DNA of 64,000 nt from Sphingomonas sp. HDW15A (GTDB lineage Bacteria > Pseudomonadota > Alphaproteobacteria > Sphingomonadales > Sphingomonadaceae), in the NCBI RefSeq assembly GCF_011301715.1, contig NZ_CP049870.1:2046001-2110000 (forward strand). The letters are read 5' to 3'. Below the pieces are notes generated by a model, which worked only from the letters and a program-made list of their open reading frames with translations, ran no database searches and had not been told where the DNA came from. A program made the translations under genes and the position numbers. Shown piece after piece: positions 14,017-24,997 of the stretch (the stretch's first letter is position 1; the number at the start of each line of letters is the position of its first letter).

Positions 14017-16107
14017 GTGCTGCGGCAATATGAACTGATCGAGAAGGTCCGGGCCTACGATCCCGACGCCGACGAGGCGCTGATCAACCGTGCCTATGTC
14101 TTTTCGATGAAGGCGCACGGTGCCCAGGTCCGCGCATCGGGCGACCCCTATTTCAGCCACCCGATCGAAGTGGCGGGAATCCTCACCGACCTGAAACTGG
14201 ACGACGAGACGATCGTCACCGCCATTCTTCACGATACGATCGAGGATACGGTCGCCACCCACGAGCAGATCGAGAAGCTGTTCGGAAGCTCGGTGGCGAG
14301 GCTGGTCGACGGCGTGACGAAGCTCAGCAAGATCGAGGCGCAGTCCGAGAACGAGCGCCAGGCCGAGAATTTGCGCAAGTTCCTACTCGCGCTTTCGGGC
14401 GACATCCGGGTGCTGCTCGTCAAGCTCGCCGACCGCCTGCACAACATGCGCACGCTTCGGCACATCAAGAATGAGGACAAGCGCCGCCGGATCGCCCGCG
14501 AGACAATGGATATCTACGCGCCGCTGGCGGAACGCATCGGCATGTACGAGATGATGACCGAGATGCAGACGCTGGCGTTCCGCGAACTCGAACCGGACGC
14601 TTATGCCTCGATCACCCGTCGGCTGGACCAGCTTCACGCGGCGGGCGGCGATCTCGTCAGCAGGATCGGACTTGGACTCCAGCTGCATCTTGCCGACCAC
14701 GGCCTGGAAGCCGAGGTCACGGGACGCGAGAAGCATCCCTTTTCGATCTGGAAGAAAATGGCGGAACGGCACATCAGCTTCGAGCAATTGTCGGACGTCA
14801 TGGCCTTCCGCGTCATCGTCGATAGCGTCGAGGGCTGTTATCGCGCGCTTGGCCTCATTCACGAGCGCTGGCCGATGGTGCCCGGTCGTTTCAAGGACTT
14901 CATCTCGACCCCCAAGCGCAACGGGTACCGAAGCCTGCACACGTCCGTAATCCACGATTCGAAGATGCGGATCGAAGTGCAGATTCGAAGTCGGGACATG
15001 CACGCGCAGGCCGAGCGCGGCCTCGCCGCGCACTGGGCCTACAAGGAGGGCAAGCCCGCGGCAGACCTGCATGTGCCGTGGGTCGACGAGCTGGTCGAGA
15101 TTCTCGAGCACGCCGACAGTCCCGAAGAATTGCTCGAGCATACCCGGATGGCGATGTACCAGGACCGGATTTTCGCCTTCACGCCCAAGGGCGAGCTCAT
15201 CCAGTTGCCCAAGGGGGCGACGCCGGTTGACTTCGCCTATGCGGTGCATACTGACCTTGGCGACCAGACCGTCGGCGCCAAGGTCAACGGTCGGGTCGTT
15301 CCGCTCCGCACGCTTCTTGAGAATGGCGACCAGGTGGAGATCCTGGCCTCCGAGGCGCAGCATCCACAGCCCAGCTGGCTGAGATTCGTCGCAACGGGCA
15401 AGGCGCGGTCCTCAATCCGCCGCTTCGTTCGCCACAAGGAGCGCGACGAGACGATTGAGCTTGGCCGCAAAATCTATGAAGAGATCGTCGGTCGGCTGCC
15501 CGCGCCGCTCGCGTCCGAGGCGCTTGGTCGAGCGATCGCGAAGTTCGACCTGGAAGACGTCGATGCGCTGATGATGGCCATCGCCCGCAAACGGATTAGC
15601 GACGAGGAAGTGATGGAGGCGCTGATGCCTGGCTCCGCGGGGAGCGACATTGCGCCGCGGCCCTCGGCCCAGCGTCAGGCCATTTCGATCAAGGGACTGA
15701 CACCCGGTGTCGCTTACCACCTCGCCGAATGCTGCCACCCGATTCCGGGTGATCGGATCGTCGGATTGCGCCGGGAAGATGAAAGCATCGAGGTTCATGT
15801 CATCGGTTGCGACCAGCTGGCGAGCGGCATCGATGCCGACTGGCTCGACCTGGCGTGGGGAGATGAATCCGAAGGCGGGACGGCGCGATTGAGCGTCATC
15901 CTGCGCGATGTGCCCGGGGCGCTTGGCACCATGGCGGGGATCCTGGGCGCGAAAGGCGCCAACATCATCAACCTTCACCTCGCGCATCGCGACGGCAGCT
16001 TCCAGACCTTCCACCTCAACGTCGAGGTAGACGATCTGGCCCACCTGCACTCGCTGCTTGCCGCGCTTCGCGCAGCCGACAGCGTGTCGAGCGCCGAGCG
16101 GCTTTAG
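14017..16107 (+). CDS. rsh: Bifunctional (p)ppGpp synthetase/hydrolase (RelA/SpoT homologue)
   Basis: 696 residues in the standard Rsh order. The HD hydrolase domain has HDTIEDT (HD at 72-73) and KLADRLHNMRTL. The synthetase domain has AFRVIVDSVEGCYRALG and STPKRNGYRSLHTSVI. A TGS domain follows (FAFTPKGELIQLPKGATP), then a C-terminal ACT domain (RDVPGALGTMAGILG). Both catalytic halves look intact, so one protein should make and destroy (p)ppGpp, as usual in alphaproteobacteria. GTG at 14017 gives the conserved start VLRQYELIEKVRAYDPDADE. The upstream ATG at 13921 is excluded by the terminator within its extension. The stop overlaps that of maeB by 3 bp. Confidence 0.95.
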   Translation: MLRQYELIEKVRAYDPDADEALINRAYVFSMKAHGAQVRASGDPYFSHPIEVAGILTDLKLDDETIVTAILHDTIEDTVATHEQIEKLFGSSVARLVDGVTKLSKIEAQSENERQAENLRKFLLALSGDIRVLLVKLADRLHNMRTLRHIKNEDKRRRIARETMDIYAPLAERIGMYEMMTEMQTLAFRELEPDAYASITRRLDQLHAAGGDLVSRIGLGLQLHLADHGLEAEVTGREKHPFSIWKKMAERHISFEQLSDVMAFRVIVDSVEGCYRALGLIHERWPMVPGRFKDFISTPKRNGYRSLHTSVIHDSKMRIEVQIRSRDMHAQAERGLAAHWAYKEGKPAADLHVPWVDELVEILEHADSPEELLEHTRMAMYQDRIFAFTPKGELIQLPKGATPVDFAYAVHTDLGDQTVGAKVNGRVVPLRTLLENGDQVEILASEAQHPQPSWLRFVATGKARSSIRRFVRHKERDETIELGRKIYEEIVGRLPAPLASEALGRAIAKFDLEDVDALMMAIARKRISDEEVMEALMPGSAGSDIAPRPSAQRQAISIKGLTPGVAYHLAECCHPIPGDRIVGLRREDESIEVHVIGCDQLASGIDADWLDLAWGDESEGGTARLSVILRDVPGALGTMAGILGAKGANIINLHLAHRDGSFQTFHLNVEVDDLAHLHSLLAALRAADSVSSAERL

Positions 16108-18386
16108 GCCTTCTTCGGCTTGCGAATCGAATCCGCGCCGCCTGCCGCAAGCACTGCGAGAGTCACGAGGTCCGACGAGCCGGCCGTCATCGGCGCAATC
16201 TGTACCGGCAGCGACATGCCGAGCAGATAGGGTCCCAAAACGCTTTCCCCGCCGAGCGCTCGGAGCAGCTTGGCCGAAATGTTGGCCGATTGCAGGCCCG
16301 GCATGATGAGGATGTTTGCGGGTCCTGTGAGCCGGCTGAACGGATAGAATTTGCGCTGCATTTCATAGGTCAGCGCAACGTCCGGACCCATTTCCCCTTC
16401 ATACTCGAAATCGGTGACGATGGTGTCGAGAAGCTTCACTGCGTCGCGAAGCTCGGCGATGTGGCGTCCGGGTGGATTGCCGAACGTCGTATAGCTGACG
16501 AAGGCGACGCGCGGATCCTGCCCCATTCGCCGGGCGAAAGCGGCCGAACGGATGGCAATGGCCGCATACTGCTCCGCCGTGGGACGCTCGGTCACCGCCG
16601 TGTCGGCGATCAGCACCGTGCGCTGGCGCCCGACGACGACGTTGATGCCGAACGGCGCGGTGCCTTCCGCCTCATCGAGCACGGTTCGAACTTCGCGAAG
16701 CGACTGGCTGAAGGGACGGGTCGTACCGGTGATCATCGCGTCCCCTTCGCCAAGGGCCAGCATCGCGCTTGCGAAGATGTTGCGATCCTGATTCACCATC
16801 CGCTCGGCTTCGCGGCGAAGCATCCCGTGCCGTTGCCTCAGGCCGTAAAGATAGTCGACAGCCCGTCCGACGAGGGGCGAGTTGCGGCTGTTGAGAACCT
16901 CATACTCTTCCGGATGATCGACGCCCAGGGCGCGCAGTCGCTCATGAACATCCTCGCGTCCGACCAGCACGGGAATGCCGTAGCCGCCTTCCTTGAAGGA
17001 GATGGCTGCGCGGAGAACGTTTTCTTCTTCGCCCTCGGCGAACAGTACGCGCTTCGGATTGGCCTTGGCCGCCTCGAACGCCAGGCTAAGTGCGGATGCC
17101 GTGGGATTGAGACGGGCGCGAAGTTGTCGGCGATAGGCATCAAAGTCGCTGATGGGCCGCTGCGCGCAGCCGCTTTCCATCGCCGCTTTCGCGACGGCCA
17201 CCGGCACGATCTCGATCAGCCGGGGATCGAACGGCGCCGGGATGATGTAGTCGGGGCCGAACGAGTGGCTCGTCCCCCCATAGGCCGCGGCCACCTCTTC
17301 CGGTACCGCCTCGCGCGCCAGAGCAGCGAGCGCGTTCGCGGCCGCGATTTTCATCTCGTCATTGATCCCGGTCGCGCGGACGTCGAGCGCGCCTCGGAAA
17401 ATGAAGGGAAAGCCAAGGACGTTGTTGACCTGGTTGGGATAGTCGGAGCGCCCGGTGGCGATGATCGCGTCGGGGCGAACGGCGCGGGCATCCTCCGGCA
17501 GAATTTCCGGAATGGGATTGGCCATCGCGAAGATGATCGGCTGGGGCGCCATGGCCTCGACCATCTCCGGCTTCAGCGCGCCGGCTGCGGAAAGGCCAAG
17601 GAATACGTCCGCTCCGACCAGCGCCTCTTCCAAGCTTCGCGCTTCGGTCGGCACGGCGTGGGCCGACTTGAACTGGTCCATCCCTTCGCGACCGGGATAG
17701 AGCGGCCCCTTCCGGTCGCACATGATGACGTTGGGGTGGGGGACGCCCATCGACTTGATAAGCTCGGTACAGGCGATGGCCGCCGCTCCGGCGCCGTTCA
17801 CGACGACTTTGATGTCGGCAAGCTCTCGGCCCGTGAGATGACAGGCGTTGATCAGGCCGGCGGCGGTGATGATCGCCGTTCCGTGCTGATCGTCATGAAA
17901 GACCGGGATGTTCATCCGTTCCTTCAGCGCCTGCTCGATGATGAAGCACTCCGGCGCGGCAATATCCTCGAGATTGATTCCGCCGAAGCTCGGCTCGAGC
18001 AACTCGACCGCCTCGATGAATCGCTGTGCGTCGGTCGTATCGAGCTCAAGATCGATCGAATCGACGTCGGCGAAGCGCTTGAACAGGACAGCCTTGCCTT
18101 CCATCACCGGCTTGGAGGCAAGCGCCCCCAAATTTCCGAGGCCTAAAATCGCCGTTCCGTTGGAAATGACCGCGACCAGATTACCTTTCGCCGTGAGGTC
18201 GTAGGCTCTCGACGGATCGGCGGCAATTTCCTCGACCGGAACCGCGACGCCCGGCGAATAGGCAAGGCTGAGGTCGCGCTGGGTCGCCATCGGCTTCGAA
18301 GCGACGATCTCGATTTTTCCCGGCCGGCCGCGCGCATGGAAATCGATCGCTTCGTCGCGAGTGAATTTGACGTTGCTTTCGCTCAA
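16104..18386 (-). CDS. maeB: NADP-dependent malic enzyme with C-terminal phosphotransacetylase-like domain
   Basis: 760 residues, usual for the large MaeB type. The N-terminal two thirds are malic enzyme: [29 protein letters not shown] and the dinucleotide motif [12 protein letters not shown]. Residues from about 430 resemble phosphate acetyltransferase ([30 protein letters not shown] region); in MaeB this domain is regulatory, binding acetyl-CoA, rather than catalytic. The enzyme converts malate to pyruvate and CO2 with NADP+. The start is TTG at 18386: AAGGAG lies six to seven bases upstream and the protein then begins [17 protein letters not shown]. The open frame upstream of it lacks similarity. 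Confidence 0.93.
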   Translation of the reverse strand: MSESNVKFTRDEAIDFHARGRPGKIEIVASKPMATQRDLSLAYSPGVAVPVEEIAADPSRAYDLTAKGNLVAVISNGTAILGLGNLGALASKPVMEGKAVLFKRFADVDSIDLELDTTDAQRFIEAVELLEPSFGGINLEDIAAPECFIIEQALKERMNIPVFHDDQHGTAIITAAGLINACHLTGRELADIKVVVNGAGAAAIACTELIKSMGVPHPNVIMCDRKGPLYPGREGMDQFKSAHAVPTEARSLEEALVGADVFLGLSAAGALKPEMVEAMAPQPIIFAMANPIPEILPEDARAVRPDAIIATGRSDYPNQVNNVLGFPFIFRGALDVRATGINDEMKIAAANALAALAREAVPEEVAAAYGGTSHSFGPDYIIPAPFDPRLIEIVPVAVAKAAMESGCAQRPISDFDAYRRQLRARLNPTASALSLAFEAAKANPKRVLFAEGEEENVLRAAISFKEGGYGIPVLVGREDVHERLRALGVDHPEEYEVLNSRNSPLVGRAVDYLYGLRQRHGMLRREAERMVNQDRNIFASAMLALGEGDAMITGTTRPFSQSLREVRTVLDEAEGTAPFGINVVVGRQRTVLIADTAVTERPTAEQYAAIAIRSAAFARRMGQDPRVAFVSYTTFGNPPGRHIAELRDAVKLLDTIVTDFEYEGEMGPDVALTYEMQRKFYPFSRLTGPANILIMPGLQSANISAKLLRALGGESVLGPYLLGMSLPVQIAPMTAGSSDLVTLAVLAAGGADSIRKPKKA

Positions 18387-18474
18387 GTGGCTCTCCTTGG
18401 GCGAGCGCTTTAGCGGCCTTTTGGCCAAGGAGTCACCCTCGCTTGATCGCGGCTTTGGCGCTAGCAAGGCGTTG

Positions 18475-21082
18475 ATGGCTCGAAGCGACCAACACCCGCC
18501 CAAGCAGACGCCGATGATGGCGCAATATCACCGCCTCAAGGCGGAAGCTGGCGACGCGTTGCTGTTCTACCGCATGGGCGACTTCTTCGAGCTTTTTTTC
18601 GACGACGCCAAGGCCGCCGCGGCCTGCTTGGACATCGCCTTGACCAAGCGCGGCGAGGACGGCGGCGAGCCGGTGCCGATGTGTGGCGTTCCCGTTCACT
18701 CCGCCGAATCCTATCTCGCCCGGCTTATCAGGGGCGGCTTTTCGGTCGCCATTGCCGAGCAGACCGAAAGTCCGGCCGAAGCTCGCAAGGCGCGCGGATC
18801 GAAGGCCCTGGTGGAACGTGCGATCGTCCGCCTCGTGACGCCGGGAACTCTTACCGAGGAGGCGCTGCTGCCGCCCTCGATGGCCAATTGGCTGGCCGCC
18901 GTCGCTTCGGCCGGCGACGAATGGGCAATTGCCGCAGCCGACATCTCGACCGGCCGGTTCGAGCTTGTTCACTGCGGAACGGGCGAACTGAAGAGCGAGC
19001 TTGCCCGTCTCGACCCCGCGGAGACTATTTCCGCTTCGCCTCTCCCCGGGATTGCCACGCGAGCAGGCAAGGGAGGTTTTGACAGCCTGGCCGGAGAGCG
19101 GGCGCTCAAGGCGCGGTTTACGGTGTCCACGCTGGACGGGTTTGGGGAACCGAGTCGCGCCGAACTGGCGGCAGCCGGGGTCTCCTGGCTTATCTCGAGG
19201 CGACCCAGAAGGATGCCGGGACATTTCTCTCGGCGCCGCGAAGGATCGCTCGCAACGCGCATGTCGTGATCGACCATGCCACGCGCGATAGCCTGGAAAT
19301 CTGTCGTTCGGCGCAAGGCGAGGTTCGCGGGAGCCTGTGGCATGAAGTCGATCGCTGCGTCACGGCCGCGGGGCGGAGAATGCTGGCCGGTGACCTCTCC
19401 GCACCGCTAACCGACCGGCGGAGCATCGAAGCACGTCTGGCTGTCGTTCAGCATTTTCACGAAAACATCGCGCTGCGCGCCCGGATCCGCGAAGCACTAC
19501 GGGCGATGCCGGACATCGGGCGCGCCATCGGCCGCCTTGTCGCGGGGCGCGGCAGCCCGCGCGATCTCGGCCAACTACGCGAGGGGCTGATCGCCGCAGC
19601 CTCTCTCCGGCAGGAGTCGGAGGCCGGCGGCCCCCTGCCCGATCTCCTCACGCAGATTCTTCCGACCCTTGGCGGACACGCGGCCCTGACGGACCGGTTG
19701 GCCAGCGCTTTGGTCGAAAGCCCGCCAATCGAGACTTCCAAGGGCGGCTATATTGCCGAGGGCTATGACCCGGCGCTGGACGCACTCCGCTCTGCAGCGG
19801 CCGACGGACGCCGCGCCATCGCCGCGCTGGAAGCCAAATATCGTGAAACGACCGGCATCGCTCCGCTTAGGATCCGGCACAACGCCGTGCTCGGCTATCA
19901 CGTCGAGGTGCCCGCCAAGCATGCCGACCGGCTGATGGGCGAGGATAGCGGCTTCACGCATCGACAGACCCTTGCCGGTGTCGTCCGTTTTAATTCGCCC
20001 GATCTCCATGCCGAAGCAGCGCGGGTGGTAGAAGCCGGGGCTCATGCCCTCGCCGCCGAGGCCGCACATCTGGAAGAGCTCGTGGCCTTGGCGGTCGGAC
20101 GACGCGACGCCATTGCGGAGACTGCGGACTCGGTTGCCCGAATCGACGTTGCCGCCGCGAATGCGGAGCGCGCGGCCGAAGGAGGCTGGACCCTTCCCGC
20201 ACTGGACGACCAGCCTTGCCTGGAGATCGATGGAGGCCGCCATCCCGTGGTCGAGCGCGCGCTTGCCGATCAGGGCGAGCCTTTCGTCGCCAATGATGTC
20301 TCGCTTGGTCCGTCCGACCGCCTGTGGCTGATCACCGGTCCCAACATGGGCGGCAAATCGACCTTCCTGAGACAGACGGCATTGATCGTTCTCCTCGCGC
20401 AGGCCGGCTGCTACGTGCCGGCCGCCCGGGCGAGGATCGGTCTGGTCGACCGGCTCTTCAGCCGTGTCGGCGCATCGGACAATCTCGCCCGCGGCCGCTC
20501 AACGTTCATGGTCGAGATGGTGGAAACTGCCGCAATCTTGTCGCAGGCGACATCGAAAAGCCTGGTGATCCTCGATGAAATCGGACGCGGAACTTCGACC
20601 TACGATGGGCTGGCAATCGCCTGGGCGGTGGTCGAGGCGATGCACGATCACATCAAGGCGAGAACCCTGTTCGCGACGCACTATCACGAACTCACAAGGC
20701 TTGCGGGAAGGCTTGACGCTCTATCGTTGCACCACGTCCGGGCACGCGAATGGAAGGGTGATCTCGTCCTCCTCCACGAAGTGGCGGAAGGTGCCGCGGA
20801 CCGCAGTTACGGAATCGCCGTCGCCCGGCTGGCCGGGCTGCCTCCGGCAGTGGTCGCACGGGCAAAGGATGTCTTGGCCAAGCTCGAGAAAGGCCGTGAA
20901 GCGACCGGGGGATCGCCGCCGGGCTCGACGATCTTCCGTTGTTCGCCAACACCGCTCCGGTCGAGGAAACCTCCGACCCGTTGACAGAAGCGATAAGCGC
21001 GCTCGATCCGGACCGGATGACCCCGCGCGACGCGCTCGATGCGCTATACAGCCTGCGGAGAATGCTCGCCGACCGCGACTGA
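18475..21082 (+). pseudogene. mutS: DNA mismatch repair protein MutS, two frameshifts (probably sequence errors)
   Basis: Three consecutive frames together give a full MutS of about 869 residues. Part one has the mismatch-contact motif [14 protein letters not shown] and runs to a four-G run at 19177-19180. Part two carries the ATPase: GPNMGGKSTFLRQTALI, DEIGRGTSTYDGLAIAWAV and ATHYHEL. Part three, after a five-G run at 20907-20911, is the C-terminal dimerisation tail ending LYSLRRMLADRD at 21082. One added base in each G run restores continuous MutS sequence ([17 protein letters not shown] and TGGIAAGLDDLPLFANTAP). The ATG at 18475 follows AAGG. The corrected 3' end overlaps the convergent acyltransferase gene by 39 bp. 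True loss would give a mutator strain, but the conserved coding downstream argues against that. Confidence 0.88.
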
Positions 21083-22138
21083 TTGCCCGGCGCGCCGCGA
21101 AATTGTCCGGCCCCGCTCGCGCCAGGGGACTTCGACCAACCGGTAGGTCACGCTCGATACGACCACCAGGGCAGCAAGGCTAAAGGCCAGCCACGCGGTT
21201 CGCGGGAGCTCATCCGCACCGGCCTCCGAGAGCCAGCGGAAAAGGGGCATATGCACCAGGTAAATGGAATAGCTGTGCCGTCCGAGCCACTGGGGCACCG
21301 GACGCTCCAATATCGAGCGGGCGGCCGAACCGGAATCCCTGACCATGATCGCGACCATTGCCGCCGACATGAGCGGAATGGCCAAGCCGAGAGCGGGCGT
21401 TGCGGCGGTGATTGGCAGGACTGCGGCCATTGCCGCCGCGATCGCAAGCTGCCCATACGCCGCAGACCTGCGGCTCAGCGGCGCACGGCCGCCTGCCCAG
21501 CCCCACAGCAACACCCCGAGCGCAAAGCTCATCAGACAACGCGGCAGACGAAGCGATAAATCCCCGTCGAGCGACCCGCCGCGGAACACCAGGAGCAGGA
21601 TCAGGGAAAGAATACCGACCATCGCCATGGTAGTGAGACGGCGGCGAAAATCGGCGGTCGCCAAGCAAACGCCTGCGAACAGCAGATAGGCCGCCCACTC
21701 GACACTGATGCTCCAGCTCGGTCCATTGAGCACACTGCCAGGCACAAGCCCCCAAGCGTGCGTCATTGTCAGGTTGAGAGCGACCATCGCCCCGTAACCT
21801 GGCTTGGCTGCCTCACCGCCAAGCAAGTCGATCCCCAGCGCGGCGACCAAAGTCACGAAATGCAGGGGCCAAAGCCGGAAAAAGCGCCGGATGAGAAATC
21901 CCTTGGCCGTCGCTTCGCACGCCGGGCTATCCATATGGACGGAAGCGATGACGAATCCCGACAGCACGAAGAACAGGTCAACGAACAGCCATCCCTGCGC
22001 CAGCCAGGGATTGCCGGTCAGAAAAGTGCCGGGCTGAAGCGAAAGATGATGCATGACGACGATAAGCGCCGCTATGCCGCGAAGCGCCTCGAGATTGCCG
22101 TAATGCGGCCGGCGGGATGACGATCTTTCCACGCTCAC
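21044..22138 (-). CDS. Acyltransferase 3 family integral membrane protein
   Basis: 364 residues with about ten hydrophobic segments. Family features are the N-terminal NLEALRGIAALIVVMHH (conserved Arg and His), DLFFVLSGFVI, the RRFFRLWPLHF motif and the C-terminal SYSIYLVHMPLF. These proteins move O-acetyl or other acyl groups onto exported sugars such as polysaccharides or periplasmic glucans; the acceptor here is unknown. The gene diverges from glnD and overlaps the corrected mutS 3' end by 39 bp. Confidence 0.9.
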   Translation of the reverse strand: MSVERSSSRRPHYGNLEALRGIAALIVVMHHLSLQPGTFLTGNPWLAQGWLFVDLFFVLSGFVIASVHMDSPACEATAKGFLIRRFFRLWPLHFVTLVAALGIDLLGGEAAKPGYGAMVALNLTMTHAWGLVPGSVLNGPSWSISVEWAAYLLFAGVCLATADFRRRLTTMAMVGILSLILLLVFRGGSLDGDLSLRLPRCLMSFALGVLLWGWAGGRAPLSRRSAAYGQLAIAAAMAAVLPITAATPALGLAIPLMSAAMVAIMVRDSGSAARSILERPVPQWLGRHSYSIYLVHMPLFRWLSEAGADELPRTAWLAFSLAALVVVSSVTYRLVEVPWRERGRTISRRAGQSVAVGEHSPQAV

Positions 22139-22220
22139 CCTTTGCCATGGCGAAGTTGCGATCCGGTTGACGACCGCCGCTCTTCTCGCACCCGCGCCTT
22201 GGCTTTAGGGTGCGGGCACG

Positions 22221-24941
22221 ATGTCAGCCCCTCGCTTCCATCTCGTCGCCGACCGGCGAGCGATTATCGACCGACGAGCCGTGGGCGAACGCTTAGCGCA
22301 GGCCGATAGGAACGCGCGCGGCGCCATCCTGAAGGCCGGGCTCGCCGACGGTAGAAGGGAAATTGCCCGACGCCTTTCGCAGGAGCCTGCGCGGGGCCGT
22401 ACGGCAGCGGCCAGCATGGCCTATCTCGCTGACCAAATCGTGCGACTGTCATTCGACGCGGCCAGCGGCGCGCTGGGGGATCCAAACGAGAGTATTGCAC
22501 TTGTCGGGCTGGGCGGAACGGGGCGCGGCGAAATGGCGCCGTATAGCGATGTCGACCTGCTATTCCTTGTACCGAAGGGCGCACATGGGACGTTAGCGCC
22601 GCTCGTCGAGGCAACGCTGTACCTGCTGTGGCAAATGGATTGGAAGGTGGGCCACGCCATCCGCGACGCGGATGAGGTCTTGGCTTCGTCGGCGGAGGAC
22701 ATCAGCGTCCGGACCGCATTCATGGAGTCGCGCTGGATCTGGGGCGATCAATCGTTGTTCGAACAGACGCGACAGCGCTTCGACAAGGACTTCTTGGAAA
22801 AGCAGGACAGAGACTTCGTGGCAGCGAAAATGGCAGAGCGCGACGAGCGGCACCGCAGGATGGGTGACAGCCGCTACCTTGTCGAGCCCAACGTCAAGGA
22901 CGGGAAGGGCGGTCTGCGCGACCTCCAGACACTCAGATGGATCGCGAAGCAGGCTCTTGCCGTCGAGAGTAATTCGGGCTTCGTCGAGAAGTGCATATTC
23001 AGTGAAGCGGAGTATCGCCGGTTCGAACGGGCCGAACGATTTTTCTGGGCCGTGCGATGCCACCTCCACTTCGCGGCTGGTCGGCACGAAGAGCGGCTCG
23101 GCTTCGACTACCAGCGGCAGATCGCGCAACGCATGCATTACTCCGAGCGGCCGGGGAAATCGGCGGTTGAACGGTTCATGCACTTCTACTTCCTGCAGGC
23201 GAAGGCAGTCGGCGACCTGACCGGCGTGTTCCTCGCCCAGCTCGACGACCGGCTCGGCGCACGCGGGCGTCGATTCGCGCTCCCGACGTTCCGGCGGCGA
23301 CCGAGCAAGCTAAACGGCTTTTGCCTCGATCGAGGGCGGCTGTCGGTTCCGGGCGATGATTTCCTCGCCGAAAAGCCTGTCCGGTTGATCGAACTCTTCG
23401 CGCTAGCGGCACGCGAAGGCCTGGAGGTGCATCCTAAGGCGATGAGACTCGCTGCGCGCGATGCCCGGCTGGTCGATCGTGTGCGGGACGATCCGCAGGC
23501 CAATGCGCTGTTCCTGGAAGTTCTGACCTGCAAGAACCACCCGGATGTGGTGCTGCGCTGGATGAACGAGGCGGGTGTTTTCGGGCGCTTCGTTCCAGAT
23601 TTTGGCCGAGTCGTCGCCCAAATGCAGTTCGACATGTACCATCATTACACGGTCGACGAGCATACGATCCGGGCCATTGGCCTTCTGGCTGCGATCGAGC
23701 GCGGCGAATTGGCCAAGGACCATCCGCTGTCGACCGCCCTGTTCCGGCAGCTGGGATCGCGGCGCGTGCTTTACGTCGCCGTCCTGCTCCACGATATCGC
23801 CAAGGGCCGGGGCGGCGATCATAGCGAGATTGGCGCCGAGATCGCGCTGGAGCTTTGCCCGCGCTTCGGGCTCGATGCGGCCGAGACCGAGACGGTCGCC
23901 TGGCTCGTTCGCAACCATTTGCTCATGAGCCGGACTGCGCAGCGGCGCGACATCAGCGACCCCACCACCATCGCCGACTTCGCCGAGGCCGTGCAGAGCC
24001 CTGAGCGGCTCCGACTTCTGCTGATGCTCACGGTGGTCGACACCCGCGCCGTGGGGCCCGGCACATGGAACGACTGGAAGCGACGACTTCTGCGGCAATT
24101 GTACGATTCGGCGGAGGAGCGCCTTCGACTAGGCCACAAGCAGCGCGGCCGATCCGAGCGGATCGCGCTTCGGCAGCAGGAGCTTCGTGAAGAGCTGGAT
24201 TGGCCGCCAGCCACCTGGAAGGCGCATGCGCGAAGGCTGCCGGAGAGTTACTGGCTGGCCGAGCCCCTGGCCTGGCAGAAATCGAACGCGCTGCAAATCG
24301 CGAACGCCGAAGCCCGGATCGGCGACCTGGAGCCGAGCGTAATCGCAGAAGACGAGCCGGAGCTGGCGGCAACGCGGATCAGCATTTTTTCGCCCGATCG
24401 CGTGGGACTGTTCTACCGGATCAGCGCCGGGCTGGCCTCGGCCGGAGCTTCGATCATCGATGCGCGGATCCATACGAGCCGCGACGGCATGGCGCTGGAC
24501 AATTTGCTCGTTCACAACAGCCAGCGCCTCGCCTATGCCGACCGCCGATTGCGCAACCGCCTGGTCCGGGCCGTCGAAAAGGCAATCACATCGGAGAATC
24601 TACCGCTGCCGCCATCGGCCGGTCCGCTTGAGCCGCGAAGCGCGGCCTTCCACATTGCGCCGTCCGTCATCGTCGCTCCGCGCGCGTCGAACCGGACAAC
24701 CGTTGTCGAGGTGAATGCCCGCGATCGCAGCGGCCTGCTCGCCCGGCTTGCGCTGGCAATCCATACGGAAGGTCACCAGGTTCATTCGGCCCACATCGCA
24801 ACCTACGGCGAGCGCGCGGTGGATACGTTCTACCTCACGAATGCCCAGGGACGGAAGCTGACCGCCGAAGAAGCCGAGAAATTGCGGGCCGCACTCCTTG
24901 GTGCGGCCGCCGAAGCCACCTCCGAGCGCGACGCCGCATAG
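22221..24941 (+). CDS. glnD: [Protein-PII] uridylyltransferase/uridylyl-removing enzyme
   Basis: 906 residues, normal for GlnD. The nucleotidyltransferase domain has GLGGTGRGEMAPYSDVDLLF at about 96-115 with the DxD pair. The GlnD-type linker follows (LVEPNVKDGKGGLRDLQTL). The HD hydrolase domain has HYTVDEHTIRAI and LLHDIAKGRGGDHSEIG. Two C-terminal ACT domains (ISIFSPDRVGLFYRISAGL and VNARDRSGLLARLALAIHT) bind glutamine. The enzyme uridylylates PII when glutamine is low and removes UMP when it is high. The ATG at 22221 gives an N-terminus of usual length. No gln neighbours are present. Confidence 0.95.
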   Translation: MSAPRFHLVADRRAIIDRRAVGERLAQADRNARGAILKAGLADGRREIARRLSQEPARGRTAAASMAYLADQIVRLSFDAASGALGDPNESIALVGLGGTGRGEMAPYSDVDLLFLVPKGAHGTLAPLVEATLYLLWQMDWKVGHAIRDADEVLASSAEDISVRTAFMESRWIWGDQSLFEQTRQRFDKDFLEKQDRDFVAAKMAERDERHRRMGDSRYLVEPNVKDGKGGLRDLQTLRWIAKQALAVESNSGFVEKCIFSEAEYRRFERAERFFWAVRCHLHFAAGRHEERLGFDYQRQIAQRMHYSERPGKSAVERFMHFYFLQAKAVGDLTGVFLAQLDDRLGARGRRFALPTFRRRPSKLNGFCLDRGRLSVPGDDFLAEKPVRLIELFALAAREGLEVHPKAMRLAARDARLVDRVRDDPQANALFLEVLTCKNHPDVVLRWMNEAGVFGRFVPDFGRVVAQMQFDMYHHYTVDEHTIRAIGLLAAIERGELAKDHPLSTALFRQLGSRRVLYVAVLLHDIAKGRGGDHSEIGAEIALELCPRFGLDAAETETVAWLVRNHLLMSRTAQRRDISDPTTIADFAEAVQSPERLRLLLMLTVVDTRAVGPGTWNDWKRRLLRQLYDSAEERLRLGHKQRGRSERIALRQQELREELDWPPATWKAHARRLPESYWLAEPLAWQKSNALQIANAEARIGDLEPSVIAEDEPELAATRISIFSPDRVGLFYRISAGLASAGASIIDARIHTSRDGMALDNLLVHNSQRLAYADRRLRNRLVRAVEKAITSENLPLPPSAGPLEPRSAAFHIAPSVIVAPRASNRTTVVEVNARDRSGLLARLALAIHTEGHQVHSAHIATYGERAVDTFYLTNAQGRKLTAEEAEKLRAALLGAAAEATSERDAA

Positions 24942-24971
24942 AAAAAGGGGCCCGCCTGAAGGCGAGGCCCC
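24942..24971 (-). terminator. Intrinsic terminator of the TonB receptor gene, possibly shared with glnD
   Basis: GGGGCC plus CGCC pairs with GGCG-A-GGCCCC around TGAA (24947-24971). On the minus strand the stem is followed by five T, which suits the leftward receptor gene ending at 24998. On the plus strand the tail is C-rich, so termination of glnD would be weaker. Confidence 0.8.
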
Positions 24972-24997
24972 TCTCCCCCGTTTGAAAACGGTGTGCC

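Noticed and set aside
16290..18146. 618-codon open frame on the plus strand opposite maeB
   Set aside because: It mirrors maeB codons in GC-rich DNA, has no recognisable domain and lies wholly inside a well-supported gene.
24947..24971. Strong glnD terminator
   Set aside because: The T-run is on the minus-strand side only, so the hairpin fits the TonB receptor gene better.
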